The position numbers and the translations under genes were made by a program. From assembly GCA_022818135.1 (NCBI GenBank), contig JAFMSR010000012.1, positions 6,387,358 through 6,451,357 on the forward strand: a DNA stretch of 64,000 nt, in the 5' to 3' direction. Every line of letters starts with the position of its first letter. The first letter of the stretch is position 1. A model generated the notes under the pieces. The model searched no databases and was not told the origin of the DNA. It saw nothing but the letters and a program-made list of their open reading frames with translations. This DNA comes from Saxidomus purpurata (lineage: Eukaryota > Mollusca > Bivalvia > Venerida > Veneridae). This document shows positions 21,484-36,400 of the stretch, one piece after another.

Positions 21484-24400
21484 GTAAGTATTTGTATGTT
21501 TTTGTATTTTGTGTTCAGTGCCTGTATTTTATGTACCAGTTGCCAGGTTTTGAAGTATCCCCAGCAATCAGTTCCAACAGTATTTCATAGACTAAGACTA
21601 TACTACATTTAGTTCATCAACAGTCCGTTGTAAAAAATATCTATGTTACGTATGGTGTGAAACAGATTTTACAATAGAAAGGTTGAAAATAGAAACAAGT
21701 CATCTCTTACATTGATGCTTGACAAAATATGGAGTAATTGTTTGTTCAAATGAATAAACCAGAACATGTGGTTACATCTCATTTCATAGAAAGCCTCCCT
21801 TCCATGAACAGCTCCAATAAGGAAGATACACTTGACGTATTTGTCTTCATTCAGTTTCAAACTGTCCTTTCTTTTCTGTATGTATGTCCTATCAAATTGT
21901 GCTTGCTATCAGGCTATGTATATGTTTTATTTACTTTCTTATTTTGAGAAATTTTAGACATTTGATCATATCATTAAGTAAATAAAAGGTTGAATTGTTA
22001 AAACAAATTTGGCCTTGAAAAAATGCACATGTCCTTAATGCCAAGGACTTTTCCGGTTATAATACAGTTAGGGACTGAGAAAAATCTAGAATAGTTTATA
22101 CTAATTTATTTTAGCTTGATTGTGAAGAAAGCTTGTAGCTTATCGAGTCCGCTTCCTGGAAAAACCAGTGCTGGTGTCATACGAGGAAGTATGGTCGTGA
22201 CCCCAGTGGGGCTCGAACCCGCAACCTCCGGAATGAGCGGCCAACACCTTAACCATGAGGGAATGTGCCATGATTAAAAACTTTAAAAAAACGTTACAAA
22301 TGACTCATTTTTGCTGGCCTGGTAGTCTAGTTGTCCCAAATTTATAAATATTCTTTTATGTTTTTTGCTGTGTCATTTCCTTAAAACTGAAAATAAAAGA
22401 CGGCTGCATTTTGTCAACAGTCTAAAATCTGTGTTAATTAATGTCATACATTTTATACTTTGGCGTTTTAATTAGTTCAGAAGACAGGTTTACTAACTTA
22501 ATGGTTGTCCTCAGACAGTGAAGTTTTAGGTCTTCACTACTTGTTTGGACCAAGATTTGAGGATCATGTCATAATTGTCATCCTATATTGCAGGGATACC
22601 TTTCCCCCAAAAATACAGGTCACCTGCACACTATTATTTACCTATAAGTTCATTATAATGCATAAAATATTGCCTTTATAGTCATTTCATTATAACTTCA
22701 ATATCAACAGAGAACATAATTTACTTTAAATATGAGAAAATAATGTGTTGGGACCTTTTTATGCCCCAGCTTTGGCAAGGGATGTTGCATGCATACCTCC
22801 TGAACGTTTTGTGTCCCAGTTTTCTGAGCTGCTGTCATGAAAGAGCTCAAGGTCGAAAATTGCCTTAAACCAGTTTGGATGGTGCTACTGTAAATCGCTT
22901 TGAATTTGCGAGACAAAAAAGTTCACGTTTGTTTTATCTGAGATCAATTGGGAATTCACAAACAAGTGATTTCATGTTTGCATTAAATATGCATTTGTTA
23001 CACTGTTTTGCATAATTAACCTTAATTCAGTGACAGTGTTTTGTATTCAGTAAACCAGAGTGAACAAATTAATGTTCATGAAATAGGTCTCCCAAAAACC
23101 CACTAGATCAAGGCAATAAAACATGGCAGTAGTTCTCAAATTACATGGATCAGTGACACTACATTAAAACTTGAACTCTGGTTGCCACTACACACTTCAC
23201 CAGGACTCTGGTTGCCAGTGCTTCACCAAAACTCTGGTTTCCACTTGGATAAACACTTCATCAGAACTCTAGTTGCCTGCTTCACCAGAACTCTGGTTGC
23301 CACTACACATTAAACACTTCACCAGAACTCTGGTTGCCTGCTTCACCAGAACTCTGGTTGCCACTACACATTAAACACTTCACCAGAACTCTGGTTGCCT
23401 GCTTCACCAGAACTCTGGTTGCCACTAAAAATCTGGATTGGGACAAGTCCCATCATATGTATAAAGAAAACAAAACCAAATCCAAAACCCCTGGTCTCTT
23501 CTTTTGGAAAGTTGGCAGTGACATGCCAAATGCCAATCGCTAAATCTCTACAGATTAATAACATTTGCTATTGCTGAATGCAATTTGCTAACAGCTTATT
23601 GCTATTTGCTTATAAATTGCCAATTGCTGATCATGCTTATTGTTATTTGCTTATTGCCAATTGCCAGACATTGCAACCCTTTGCGGCCCTATCTACAGCC
23701 CTATGCAAAGTCTGTTTATTCTATTTCAGTCAAGAAATTAGCTCTTTAAGGTATCATATTATGCTAAATAATCATTTTTCTCCAAAACAATTAATTTTAA
23801 AATAGTTTCGAGGTAAAAAGTGTGGAAAACGATAATGTGGACTGAATTCATTTACGTGTTAGATTTGTTCCCACAGCACTTGCTATGTAGATGTCCATTT
23901 CAGTGTATGAATGCAATTCAGTCAAATTAAAAAGTGTTCGTTATACATCCTGAACACAAAGTGTAAGGGGGGGGGGGGGGTGTACTGGATTCAGCTTGTC
24001 TGTCCGTCCATCTGTCTGTGTAGACGGAATCTTGTGGACACTAAATCTCCAAAACCCCTGGTCAGAATTTAATGATACTTCATTGAAGTGATATGTACCG
24101 TGCCTAGTTGTGCATGGTCCATGTTTCTGGTCTCTAGGTCAAAGGTCAAGGTCACAGGGGCTCGAGATAGTAAAATATCTCCAATACCCCTGGTCAGAAT
24201 TTAATGATACTTCACAGAAGTGATAAGTACCATGCCTAGTTGTGTATGGTCCATGTTTCGGGTCACTAGGTCAAAGGTCACATGGGCTTGAGATAGTAAA
24301 ATCTTGTGCGCTTTTAATCTCCAAAGCCCCTGGTCAGAATTTAATTATATTTCACAAAAGCCTCAAGTTGTGCTGGTCCATTAATTAAAGCATCCAATAT

Positions 24401-27400
24401 TAAATAAATTTTATATACTGTGTCAGTAGGGTGTTTCGGGGGTATTCATCACCTTCAGTGATAGTTCTAGTTTCACTCTGCTTTGTGTTGCATATGCGCA
24501 TAATATCCATTATGGATTTTCATTTTTATTGGCAAAAATCATTTCTGTTTCATGTTTATAAAGAGAAATGCTAAAAGCTGCAAAACATATCAGTTAAACT
24601 TAACACATAAGAACTCTTATCTACTAGAAATGTCAATGATGTCCTCGTCTGTGTTACATGTCATAATTTACTATGTATCTGTCACTTTTGGTTACCTGTC
24701 AACATAATTCTTATCCTTCTTTAACTTCAATGTTTATCCTCCTTATTTAGACTATACTAATTTATTTATTCTCGATTGCGATCAAGTTCTTACAACTTGT
24801 ATTAACTGCTCTCGAGGCTCACTCCAGATGGAATCAACCTAAATGAGAGAGAGGGGCAATCTGGAATTATCCGTGTCCTGCCTAATGATACTACCGCAAT
24901 GCATGGCTGTGGTAGGCATGGAATCTTGGGTCCTCTGATGCTGAGGTAAACATGCTTGCATTGCACAATGATAGCTACTAATTTTGGTTAATTGAATTCA
25001 TACATTGAAATGGACATGTACATCACAAGTGCTGCAGGGACAAAATGTTAAAACCACAGCATGATATCACCCAATGACAAGAAAATTAGCAAGTAGAAAC
25101 TTGAAATGGTGGTGTATATGGGTTTCTGTAGAAATCAGTAGAAGTTGTATATGTAATACTGTGATGAACATGGATTGCTTATATAGGATTATATATCATT
25201 TATGATGTCATAAAAAATCGACCGCCACTGCCGGAACTTGAACCGTGGGTATCTGGATTACCGGTCCAGCGATTTTTCATGACATTGTAAATGATATTTA
25301 ATTAATATTCTCCTGTCCCGGGTAGCTTGTAAACTGTTCGGCACTTCTATCTGTGAGACGTTAAGAGAAAACGCGCCGTTCTGGTGCATACGTCAAGTAT
25401 AGGATCATAAAAATGATGCCCACATGATGTTCAGTGGATCAGACACTAGATATACCCACCAGAGCTCTGTTCCCTTCCTGTTGTTGGAGTGTTGATCTTC
25501 ATACATTATGTTCTACATGTAGATCTATGACCAAGCTTAGTCAGTACATAATCTTGGTGTTACTGATCAATTCATGTCCTTGCACTGGATCAATTACCCA
25601 ACTAGATATCTTACATGTTCAAACAGAATAACAGCCACTGCTGGATTTAAAGATTAGTATGTTTACATTAAAATACTGTAGAAAATGGGTCACCCATGAA
25701 CCCATTCTGGCCCAGGTATTATAAAGTGGTCAGTACAAGTCAAATTAATGCATGACTGATGTTTTACCTGACCAGGTTGCACTCACCCTGTGTAGGTCAC
25801 TTAAACACTGAACCCATTACAGCCCAGGCATGATAAAGTGGTCAGTACAATAACAAATGTTTACCTGGCCTGGTTGCACTCACCTGTAGATTATACATCA
25901 AAAGGTTGACAATGTTGTATCAGTTGTATTGTTACCTATCTGTACAGTGTGTTTACACTTTCTTGACCAGCCCTTGACTTACATTAATGTAAATAATGTC
26001 ACAAGTCAGAAGTGATAGTCTTGTTTTAGACTGGTGATCAATATTGCTACATCTACCAAAAGAAATATCAATGTAATTTTGATGTCATTCAATAAAATAT
26101 AACTGCTGTCTTTTGACATGTTTGATGCATTTTAGCTATTCCTGTCAAGCTTCTGACATTGCATTTACTAACCATTACACCAGTTGTTGATGTTCGTCTT
26201 GATGCCAGGCATCAACATTTGAATTGTCTCATCTGTTAGGTTTTCTTTTCAACAGGAAAGTTGAGTGTTGATATCACCAATTATAGTCATTGCTTTTTAG
26301 AAATAAAAAAAATCTTTAAGAGAAAAGTTGTAATATGTGGAACATTTTTGCTCATGTAACAAAACAGTAGGAAGCTGTCCCTAGAAAGGAGAAATAAAAT
26401 AAAAAATGAATCAATGGGAGTTGGCAATAACTAATCCAGTTAAGAAGACACTGTTTTATGGCCCACTGTGATACTTTTATACAACAGTGTTCTTGTTCAT
26501 GCCTGAAATTGCTAAAGAGAAATTCATGGATACTGTAAAACATGAAATTTATGTTTTACTGGTTTAAGCACAAATTTGATGCTTTACTTTGGCAGAGCTG
26601 AATGTGTTAGAACACACAGCCATTCTACACACTCTACAACACACACAAACAGCCACAATCATGCTACAACACACACAAACAGCCACATAGCCATTCTACA
26701 CACTACAACTCCCACAGACAGCTACAAACCCTACAACACACACAAACAGCCACACAGCCATTCCACACAATCATGCTACAACACACAAAAACAGCCACAC
26801 AGCCATTCTACAAACCCTACAACACATACAAACAGCCACACAGCTGTTCTACAAACCCTACAGCACATACAAACAGCCACACAGCTGTTCTACAAACCCT
26901 ACAACACATACAAACAGCCACACAGCTGTTCTACAAACCCTACAACACATACAAACAGCCACACAGCTGTTCTACAAACCCTACAACACATACAAACAGC
27001 CACACAGCTGTTCTACAAACCCTACAACACATACAAACAGCCACACTGCTGTTCTACAAACCCTACAGCACATACAAACAGCCAAACAGCTGTTCTTCAA
27101 ACCTTACAACACACAAAAACAGCCATATTGCTATTACACAAACCCTACAACACATACAAACAGCCATACAGTTGTACAAACCTTTCAACACACACAAACA
27201 GCCACACAGCCATTCTACAAACCCTACAACACACAAACAGCCACACAGCCATTCTACAAACCCTACAACTCACAAAAACAGCCACACAGCCATTATACAA
27301 ACCCTACAACTCACAAAAACAGCCACACAGCCATTATACAAACCCTAAAACTCACAAAAACAGCCACACGGCCATTAAACAAACCCTACAACTCACAAAA

Positions 27401-30400
27401 ACAGCCACACAGCCATTATACAAACCCTACAACTCACAAAAACAGCCACACAGCCATTATACAAACCCTACAACTCACAAACAGCCACACGGCCATTCTA
27501 CAAACCCTACAACACACAAACAGCCACACGGCCATTATACAAACCCTACAACTCACAAACAGCCACACAGCCATTATACAAACCCTACAACTCACAAACA
27601 GCCACACAGCCATTATACAAACCCTACAACTCACAAAAACAGCCACACAGTCATTATACAAACCCTACAACTCACAAAAACAGCCACACAGCCATTATAC
27701 AAACCCTACAACTCACAAAAACAGCCACACAGCCATTATACAAACCCTACAACACAAAAACAGCCACACAGCCATTCTACAAACCCTACAACACACAAAC
27801 AGCCACACAGCCATTATACAAACCCTACAACACACAAACAGCCACACAGCCATTATACAAACCCTACAACACACAAACAGCCACACAGCCATTCTACAAA
27901 CCCTACAACACACAAACAGCCACACAGCCATTATACAAACCCTACAACTCACAAACAGCCACACAGCCATTATACAAACCCTACAACACAAAAACAGCCA
28001 CACAGCCATTATACAAACCCTACAACACACAAACAGCCACACAGCCATTATACAAACCCTACAACTCACAAACAGCCACACAGCCATTATACAAACCCTA
28101 CAACTCACAAAAACAACCACACAGCCATTCCACACATGCTACAACACATGCTAACACATTCACTACTGTCCCATATTAGTGAAACCCTTGGAATTTAGCA
28201 AATTAAAGCTTATGTAAAGGCATTTATGTGTTTCAGGTACTCGTATGAAGATGTAGAGCGTATTGCCAAGTCCGTGTTGAATCGAGTGAAATGTCGTCCA
28301 CATATAGGAATTATATGCGGGTCTGGACTAGGAGGCCTGGCTGAAATGTTAGAAGATAAAGAGATCATACAATATGAGGATATTGAAGGCTTTCCAGTCA
28401 GCACAGGTAAGGCATACCGTAATATGTTGTGAAACTTATATGTACCACTATTGTAGCTAACTGATTGATAAACGAGACTGTATGAGCTAGATTTAAGACT
28501 CATTGTCAGTCCACCTGTCTGTCCAATCATCTGTGGATCTGTGAATTGGATCCTGCTTCAAAATTCTTGGGTTTGTACATGTGGGTACTAACAAAACTTT
28601 TATATACGGAAAAGGTGATTTGTCGGTTATTAATGTTGACCTAATATGCATCTTGTTTAAAAAAGTGAGAGAAAAAAAATCAAGGAAGATAAATATTGGA
28701 AGACAACTGTATTACTGCAAATGTACATTAACTTTTGACCATACAAAATTCAATAGATTTTTTTTGAAATTGAGATTCTTTTAAATTTGATTCATAGTTG
28801 CATATGAGCCTGCTGTAAAGACTGAGTTTTCACCTTTTCCTGATTCTGGAGTTACTGAAATGTAATGATGTTAGCATAATATAGGTTATTGAACTTGTAT
28901 GGTGAAATATTACTTGGAACGAGTTGCGTTGGCGGGAACAACGAGCTTGCGAATTGTTCCCGCCAAATCAACAAGTTCCCAGTAATATTTCGCCATACAA
29001 GTTCAATAACCTTTTTATTATATACTTTCATATTGAATATGTACAAAATGACATACTGTTAGCAAAAAACAATGAATGAATCTTGAAATTTCTCAGACAA
29101 CTAGCGTACTACTTTACCATGTATTTTCTTCTTTGCGTATTAATAAACTTGATTCAATATTTTTGTTTATACGTGGCGTCATTTATTAAGAGAAATTTCA
29201 GTTGCTGTCCCCCATCTTGTTTTGAAAACGCAAGACTTTTCCTACGGATGCAGGTTTGTACTTTAAAATGTGAATAAATCAACTTGAAATATGTTTCTGA
29301 AAATGTTTTCTCTTTCTTATAACTACATGCAAAACATCATTCCTTTTCTTTATCAATTCTTGGCTGATATACGTACCAGAAACTTTCGTAACCAGTACTG
29401 GTATTGCGTGCCCTAAAAATTCGAACCGTTTTAAAAATGAAACTTTTTTACATCTACTCGAAAATGATTAAAGTTTCTTTTTATGCCCCCGAAGGGTGGC
29501 ATATTAAAATCGCACTGTCTGTCCGTCTGACCGTCTGTCTGTCTGTCCGTCCGTCCCCACTTACAAATTCGTGTCCGGACTGTAACTTTGTCATGCATTG
29601 AAGGATTTTAAAATAACTTGGCACACATGTCTAGCACATCAAGACGACGTGTCGCGTGCAAGACCCACATCCCTACCTCAAAGGTGAAGGTCACACTTGG
29701 AGTATGAAGGTTATGGAATCCTCTATATATGCACACATTCGTGTCCGGACTGTAACTTTGTCATGCATTGAAGGATTTTAAAATAACTAGGTACACATGT
29801 CTAGCACATCAAGACGACGTGTCGCGTGCAAGACCCACGTCCCTAGCTCAAAGGTCAAGGTCATACTTAGAGTTTGAAGGTAATGGATTCCTCCATATAA
29901 GCATATATGCACACATTCGTGTCCGGACTGTAACTTTGTCATGCATTGAAGGATTTTAAAATAACTTGGCACAAATGTCTAGCACATCAAGACGACGTGT
30001 CGCGTGCAAGACCCACGTCCCTAGCTCAAAGGTCAAGGTCATACTTAGAGTTTGAAGGTAATGGATTCCTCTATATAAGCATATATGCACACATTCGTGT
30101 CCGGACTGTAACTTTGTCATGCCTTGAAGGATTTTAAAATAACTTGGCACAAATGTCTAGCACATCAAGACGACGTGTCGCGTGCAAGACCCACGTCCCT
30201 AGCTCAAAGGTCAAGGTCATACTTAGAGTTTGAAGGTAATGGATTCCTCTATATAAGCATATATGCACACATTCGTGTCCGGACTGTAACTTTGTCATGC
30301 CTTGAAGGATTTTAAAATAATTTGGCACAAATGTCTAGCACATCAAGACGACGTGTCGCGTGCATGACCCACATCCCTACCGCAAAGGTCAAGGTCACAC

Positions 30401-33400
30401 TTAGAGTTTATAGGTAATGGAATCCTGTATATATGCATATATGCACACATTCGTGTCCGGACTGTAACTTTATTATGCTTTGAAGGATTTTAAAATAACT
30501 GTGCACAAATGTCTAGCACATCAAGCGGATGTGTCGCGTGCAAGACCCAAGTCCCTACCTCAAAGGTCAAGGTCACACTTAGTGTTTAAAGTAATGGAAT
30601 ACTGTATGCATGATTACTCTGTCATGCATGGAAGGATTTTAAAATTACATAGCACATTTATTGAGCACATGGAGAGGACACAGACTGTGAGGCACCTCTT
30701 TCGGGGGCATTCGTCACTTGGGAGGGACAGCTCTTGTTTTATTTTAAGACCGTAGTTTATGTCATTGTAAAAAAACTGTCAAACTTCGACATATAAACCT
30801 CATTAAAACGATGTTTGCAAACAAATAAAATAGTCTGTACAGCTGGTAGCTAGGACCAGGGCACCCTCCCTTGGTAACGTTCAGTATCATTCCTTGCCAA
30901 CGTGCTGTACCGTAGAATACTGAACGAACTCTCTTAGGCAAAGTGAACGGGGCAATATGAAAGTATATAATAATGAAATTATATTGCACAGACCTTATAG
31001 ATTATCACAGTAACAACTATTAATTAAAACTTTTTTACCACTTAAAAACCATATGCTATTTTACTTTTTGTTTTGGCATAATTACTTTTAATAAATGTAA
31101 AATATTAGTATTCGCTATTTTATGGCAAATGACTTTTTTGTACTAAAGTTGAATACATTAAAACTCCTGAGATATGTTCATTTTTTGCTCGTCTGATTTT
31201 TAGCTCACCTGGCACAAAGTGCCAGAGTGAGCTATTAGGATCGCTTTCCGTCTGGGGTCCGTCGTACGTCTGTCCGTCCGTCCACCATTTCCTTCAAACA
31301 ACATCTCCTCTGAAACCACTGGGCCAATGTTGATGAAACTTGGCAGGGATATTCCTTGCATGAAGCTCTATCAAAGTTGTTCAAAGAATTCTATTCCATG
31401 CAGAACTCTGGTTGCTATGGCAACAAATAGGAAAAACTTTAAAAATCTTCTCTGAAACCACAAGGCCTAGAGCTTAGATATTTGGCATGTAGCATTGTCT
31501 AGTGGACCTCTACCAAGATTGTTAAAATTATGACCCCCGGGTCAAAATTGACCCCGCGCGGGTGGTCACTTAGTTTTGCATAGGCTTATATAGGAAAAAC
31601 TTTAAAAATATTTTTCTCTGAAACCACAAGGCCTGGAGCTTAGATATTTGGCATGTAGCATTGTCTAGTGGACCTCTACCAAGATTGTTCAAATTATGAC
31701 CCCCGGGTCAAAATTGACGCCACGCGGGTGGTCACTTGGTTTTACAAAGGCTTATATAGGAAAACCTTTAAAAATCTTTTTCTCTGAAACCACAAGGCCA
31801 AGAGCTTAGATATTTGGCATTGTCTAGTGGACTTGTTCCAAGATTGTTCAAATTATGAGCCCTGGGTCAAAATTGACCCTGCCCGGGGGGTCACTTGGTT
31901 TTACATAGGCTTATATAAGAAAAACTTTTAAAAATCTTCTTCTCTGAAATCTCTAGGCCTAGAGCTTAAATATTTAGCATGTGGCATCGTCTAGTGGACC
32001 TCTTCTAAGATTGTTTAAATTATGAGCCCTGGGTCAAAATTGACCCCGCACGGGGGGTCACTTGGTTTTACATAGGCTCATATAAGAAAAACTTAGAAAA
32101 TCTTTTCTCTGAAACCACAAAGCCTAGAGCTTAGATATCTAGCATGTAGCATTGTCTAGTGGACCTTTACCAAGATTGTTCAAATCATGACCCCCTGGTC
32201 AAAATTAAACCTTCCCAGGAGGGGGGAAGCACTAGATTTCACATGTTTCATGTTACTTAGCATTGTGTAGTAGACCTCTATGAATTATGTTAGAATCATG
32301 ACCCATTTTATTATAGCAAATGGTAGTCAGGTGAGCAATAAAGGGCCATGATGGCCCTCTTGTTGTAAAAAAATGATGAGCTATTGTTGTCACTTAATTG
32401 TCGTCGTCGTTGTCTTCAGCATTGGTTAAGTTTTACGTTTAGGTCACTTACACGGAAACTATCAAAGCTATCACTTTGAAACTTGGACAGCTTATTCATT
32501 TAATACCCTTCTTCACGTTATATGTTTAAGATGCTGAGTGCGACCTGTTTTTTGGGGGGTAAAAAACATGAATTTTGATGGATTTTGGTCGATTTTGAGA
32601 ATTGGACATAGATTCTTCATGTTCTGTTACATCGATTTCAAATTTTCAAAAAAATTAACTGATTATGTACTTCAGCATAATCAAATGGGTATTTGATTCA
32701 TACAGTTGGGGGAGGGGGGCAATTTTTAGCTCACCTGACTACGCCAGGGTAAGCTTTTCTGATCGATGATTGTCAGTCGTCCGTCAACATTTTGATTCAA
32801 ATGACATCTCCTCTGAAACCTCTAGGCCAATGTTGATAAAACTATGCAGGAATGTTCCTTGCATGAAGCTCTACCAAAATTGTTCAAAGAATTCCATTCC
32901 ATGCAGAACTCTGGTTTCTATGGCAACAAATAGGAAAAACTTGAAAAAATCTTCTCCTCTGAAAGAACAAGGCCTAGAGCTTAGATATTTGGCATGTAGC
33001 ATTGTCTAGTGGACCTCTACCAAGATTGTTCAAATTATGACCCCCGGGTCAAAATTGACCCCGCGCGAGTGGGCCCTTAGTTTTTGCATAGGCATATATA
33101 GGAAAAACTTTAAAAATCTTCTTCTCTGAAACCACAAGGCCTAGAGCTAAGATATTTGGCATGTAGGATTGTCTAGTGGACCTCTACCAAGATTGTTAAA
33201 ATTATGACCCCGGGATCAGAATTGACCCCGCACGGGGGGTCACTTAGTTTTGCATAGGCATATATAGGAAAAACTTTAAAAATCTTCTTCTCTGAAACCA
33301 CAAGGCCTAGAGCTTAGATATTTGGCATGTAGCATTGGCTAGTGGACCTCTACCAAGATTGTTCAAATTATTACCCCCGGGTCAAAATTGATCCCGCACC

Positions 33401-36400
33401 GGGGGTCACTTAGTTAAACATAGGCTTATATATAGGAAAAGTTTTAAAAATCTTTTTCTCTGAAACCACAAGGCCTAGAGCTTAGATATTTGGTATGTAG
33501 CATTGGCTAGTAGACCTCTTCAAAGTTTGTTCAAATTATGCCCCTGGGGTCAAAATTGACCTTGCCCGGGGGGTGGGGGGGGGTCACTTGTTTTACAAAG
33601 GCGTATATAGGAAAACCTTTTTGGTATACAACATTATCTAGTGATCTTCCACCAGGCAAGTGGACTTGTACCAAGGTGAGCGATATAGGGCCATCTTGGC
33701 ACTCTTGTTTTAGTATTATTGGTCTTTGTCATTTTTAGCTTGTCTGATTTTTTAGCTCACTTGGCACAAAGTGCCAGAGTGAGCTATTAGGATCGCTTTC
33801 CTTCTGGGGTCCCTCGTACGTCTGTCCGTCCGTCCACCATTTCCTTCAAACAACATCTCCTCTGAAACCACTGGGCCAATGTTGATGAAACTTGGCAGGG
33901 ATGTTCCTTGCATGAAGCTCTATCAAACGTTTTCAAAGAATTCCATTCCATGCAGAACTCTGGTTGCTATGGCAACAAATAGGAAAAACTTTAAAAATCT
34001 TCTCTGAAACCACAAGGCCTAGAGCTTAGATATTTGGCATGTAGCATTGTCTAGTGGACCTCTACCAAGATTGTTAAAATTATGACCCCCGGGTCAAAAT
34101 TGACCCCGCGCGGGTGGTCACTTAGTTTTGCATAGGCTTACATAGGAAAAACTTTAAAAATATTTTTCTCTGAAACCACAAGGCCTGGAGCTTAGATATT
34201 TGGCATGTAGCATTGTCTAGTGGACGTTTACCAAGATTGTTCAAATTATGACCCCCGGGTCAAAATTGACGCCACCAGGTGGTCACTTGGTTTTACAAAG
34301 GCTTATATAGGAAAAACTTTAAAAATCTTTTTCTCTGAAACCACAAGGCCAAGAGCTTAGATATTTAGCATGTGACATTGTCTAGTGGACTTGTACCAAG
34401 ATTGTTCAAATTATGAGCCCCGGGTGAAAATTGACCCTGCCCGGGGGGTCACTTGGTTTTACATAGGCTTATATAGGAAAAACTTTAAAAATCTTCTCTG
34501 AAATCACTAGGCCTAGAGCTTAAATATTTAGCATGTGGCAGCGTCTAGTGGACCTCTTCTAAGATTGTTTAAATTATGAGCCCTGAGTCAAAATTGACCC
34601 CGCACGGGGGGTCACTTGGTTTTACATAGGCTCATATAGGAAAAAAATTAAAAATCTTCTTCTCTGAAACCACAAAGCCTAGAGCTTAGATATTTAGCAT
34701 GTGGCATTCTATAGTACACCTCTACCAAGATTGTTCAAATTCTTAGCCCTGGGTCAAAATTGACCCCGCCCAGGGGATCACTTGGTTTTACATAGGCTCA
34801 TATTATAGGAAAAACTTTAAAAATCTTCTCTGAAACCACAAGGCCTAGAGCTTAGATATTTAGCATGTAGCATTGTCTAGTGGACCTTTACCAAGATTAT
34901 TCAAATCATGACCCCCTGGTCAAAATTAACCTTTCCCGGGAGGGGGGGAAAAGCACTTGATTTCACATACAATGTAAGCTTATATAGGGAAAACTTTTTA
35001 AAAAATCACAAGGCCGACAGGCAGATAATAGATATTTGAAATATTACTTAGCATTGTGTAGTGGACCTCTACGAATTATGTTAGAATCATGACCCCTTTT
35101 ATTATAGCAAATGGTAGTCAGGTGAGCGATATAGGGCCATCATGGCCCTCTTGTTAAGTTTTGTGGATATGTCACTTACATGCCAACTATCAAAGCTATC
35201 ACTTTGAATACCTGTTGTTCACTATCAAATGTACAATAAGATGAACATGTATTTTGACTGGATTATTGCCCCTTCTAAATTAAAACAGTTTCACAAACAG
35301 AAAATTTTTGTAACAGTGAATATAATGCAACCAAACTTAGTTTATAGGAAGTATTTGTGAATATCTTCAATTGGATCGTGTTTAAGGGCTCCAGAGGTCA
35401 AGGTCACTTGTTACTAAAAGTAGGAAAACTGTAATATATTCAATATCTATAGTTACTGTTGACATAATGTAACCAACTTTTGTTTGTATTAAGTATTTAA
35501 GAAGATATTTAATGTTGTTGTGTTTTGGGGCTCCTGGGGTTAAGGTCAAGGTCATTGTATCTAAAAATTGAAAAACAATAATATATTCAATATCTTTATT
35601 TACAACTGGCATAATGTAACTAAATTATTAAGAGTGTAATACATGATTATAAATTAAGACTTTTTTGGGACTCATGGGGTCAAGGTCAAGGATTTTTTTC
35701 TAAAAATAGAAAATTGGGAAAAATACAAATCTTTAGTTGTAATTTAATTATTGTACACTTAGTGTCTAGTAATTAATCATTTGAGAAAACCTTATGTGGG
35801 TCAAGGTGAAGCACAATGTTACTAAAAAATGGTAATAAATAGACCGTAAAAGGATAAAATCTGATGAGCGTCCAGCATACGCAGGTAGTGCTCTTGTTAC
35901 CTTTTGGCCTAATGTCTTGATTTAGAAGCTACAGTAGTAAAATTTGCTCATAATTTTTCTCGGCTGACCTATTTTATCACCTTTTTGACATACTTTTTTT
36001 CTTTTAGATGAATTGGTGTCAGGTGAGCTCATAGAGCCATCATGGCTTAAAATATGTTTACTTAATCATACCATCTGGCATGACCCATTGGGTGCTTTTT
36101 TATCCCCCGTCGCATTGGCGAAGGGAGAGGAGAATGTAGGAATTGTGGCCTTCCAACCGTAACATTTCCTGTCTGCTCCATATCTCCTTATTTTGATGAA
36201 ATTTAGGTCAAAGGTTCACCTCATCAAGAAGATGAACAAAACCCATGATCTGGTCTTGTCAGGTCATGATGGACGTCACAACTTAAAGTCAAAGGATGAG
36301 TCTAGAATTTCCTGTCCAGTCCTTATCTCCTTAACCCTTTGAAGGATTTTGATGAAACGTTGGTCAGATGTTAACCTCATAAAGTTAATGTGCAGGATCC

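Noticed and set aside
22205..22260. Functional tRNA gene
   Set aside because: A and B boxes are present, but the acceptor stem and anticodon arm do not fold as a tRNA and a long non-tRNA body follows; it is a SINE.
26576..28198. 540-codon open frame rich in His, Thr, Asn and Gln
   Set aside because: It is the 39/41-bp minisatellite; unit length variants shift the frame, all + frames are nearly stop-free, and it lies inside a PNP intron.
29591..30755. Repeated 61-64-codon frames spaced 178 bp
   Set aside because: Shadows of the tandem core units of the ATGCCCCCGA element.
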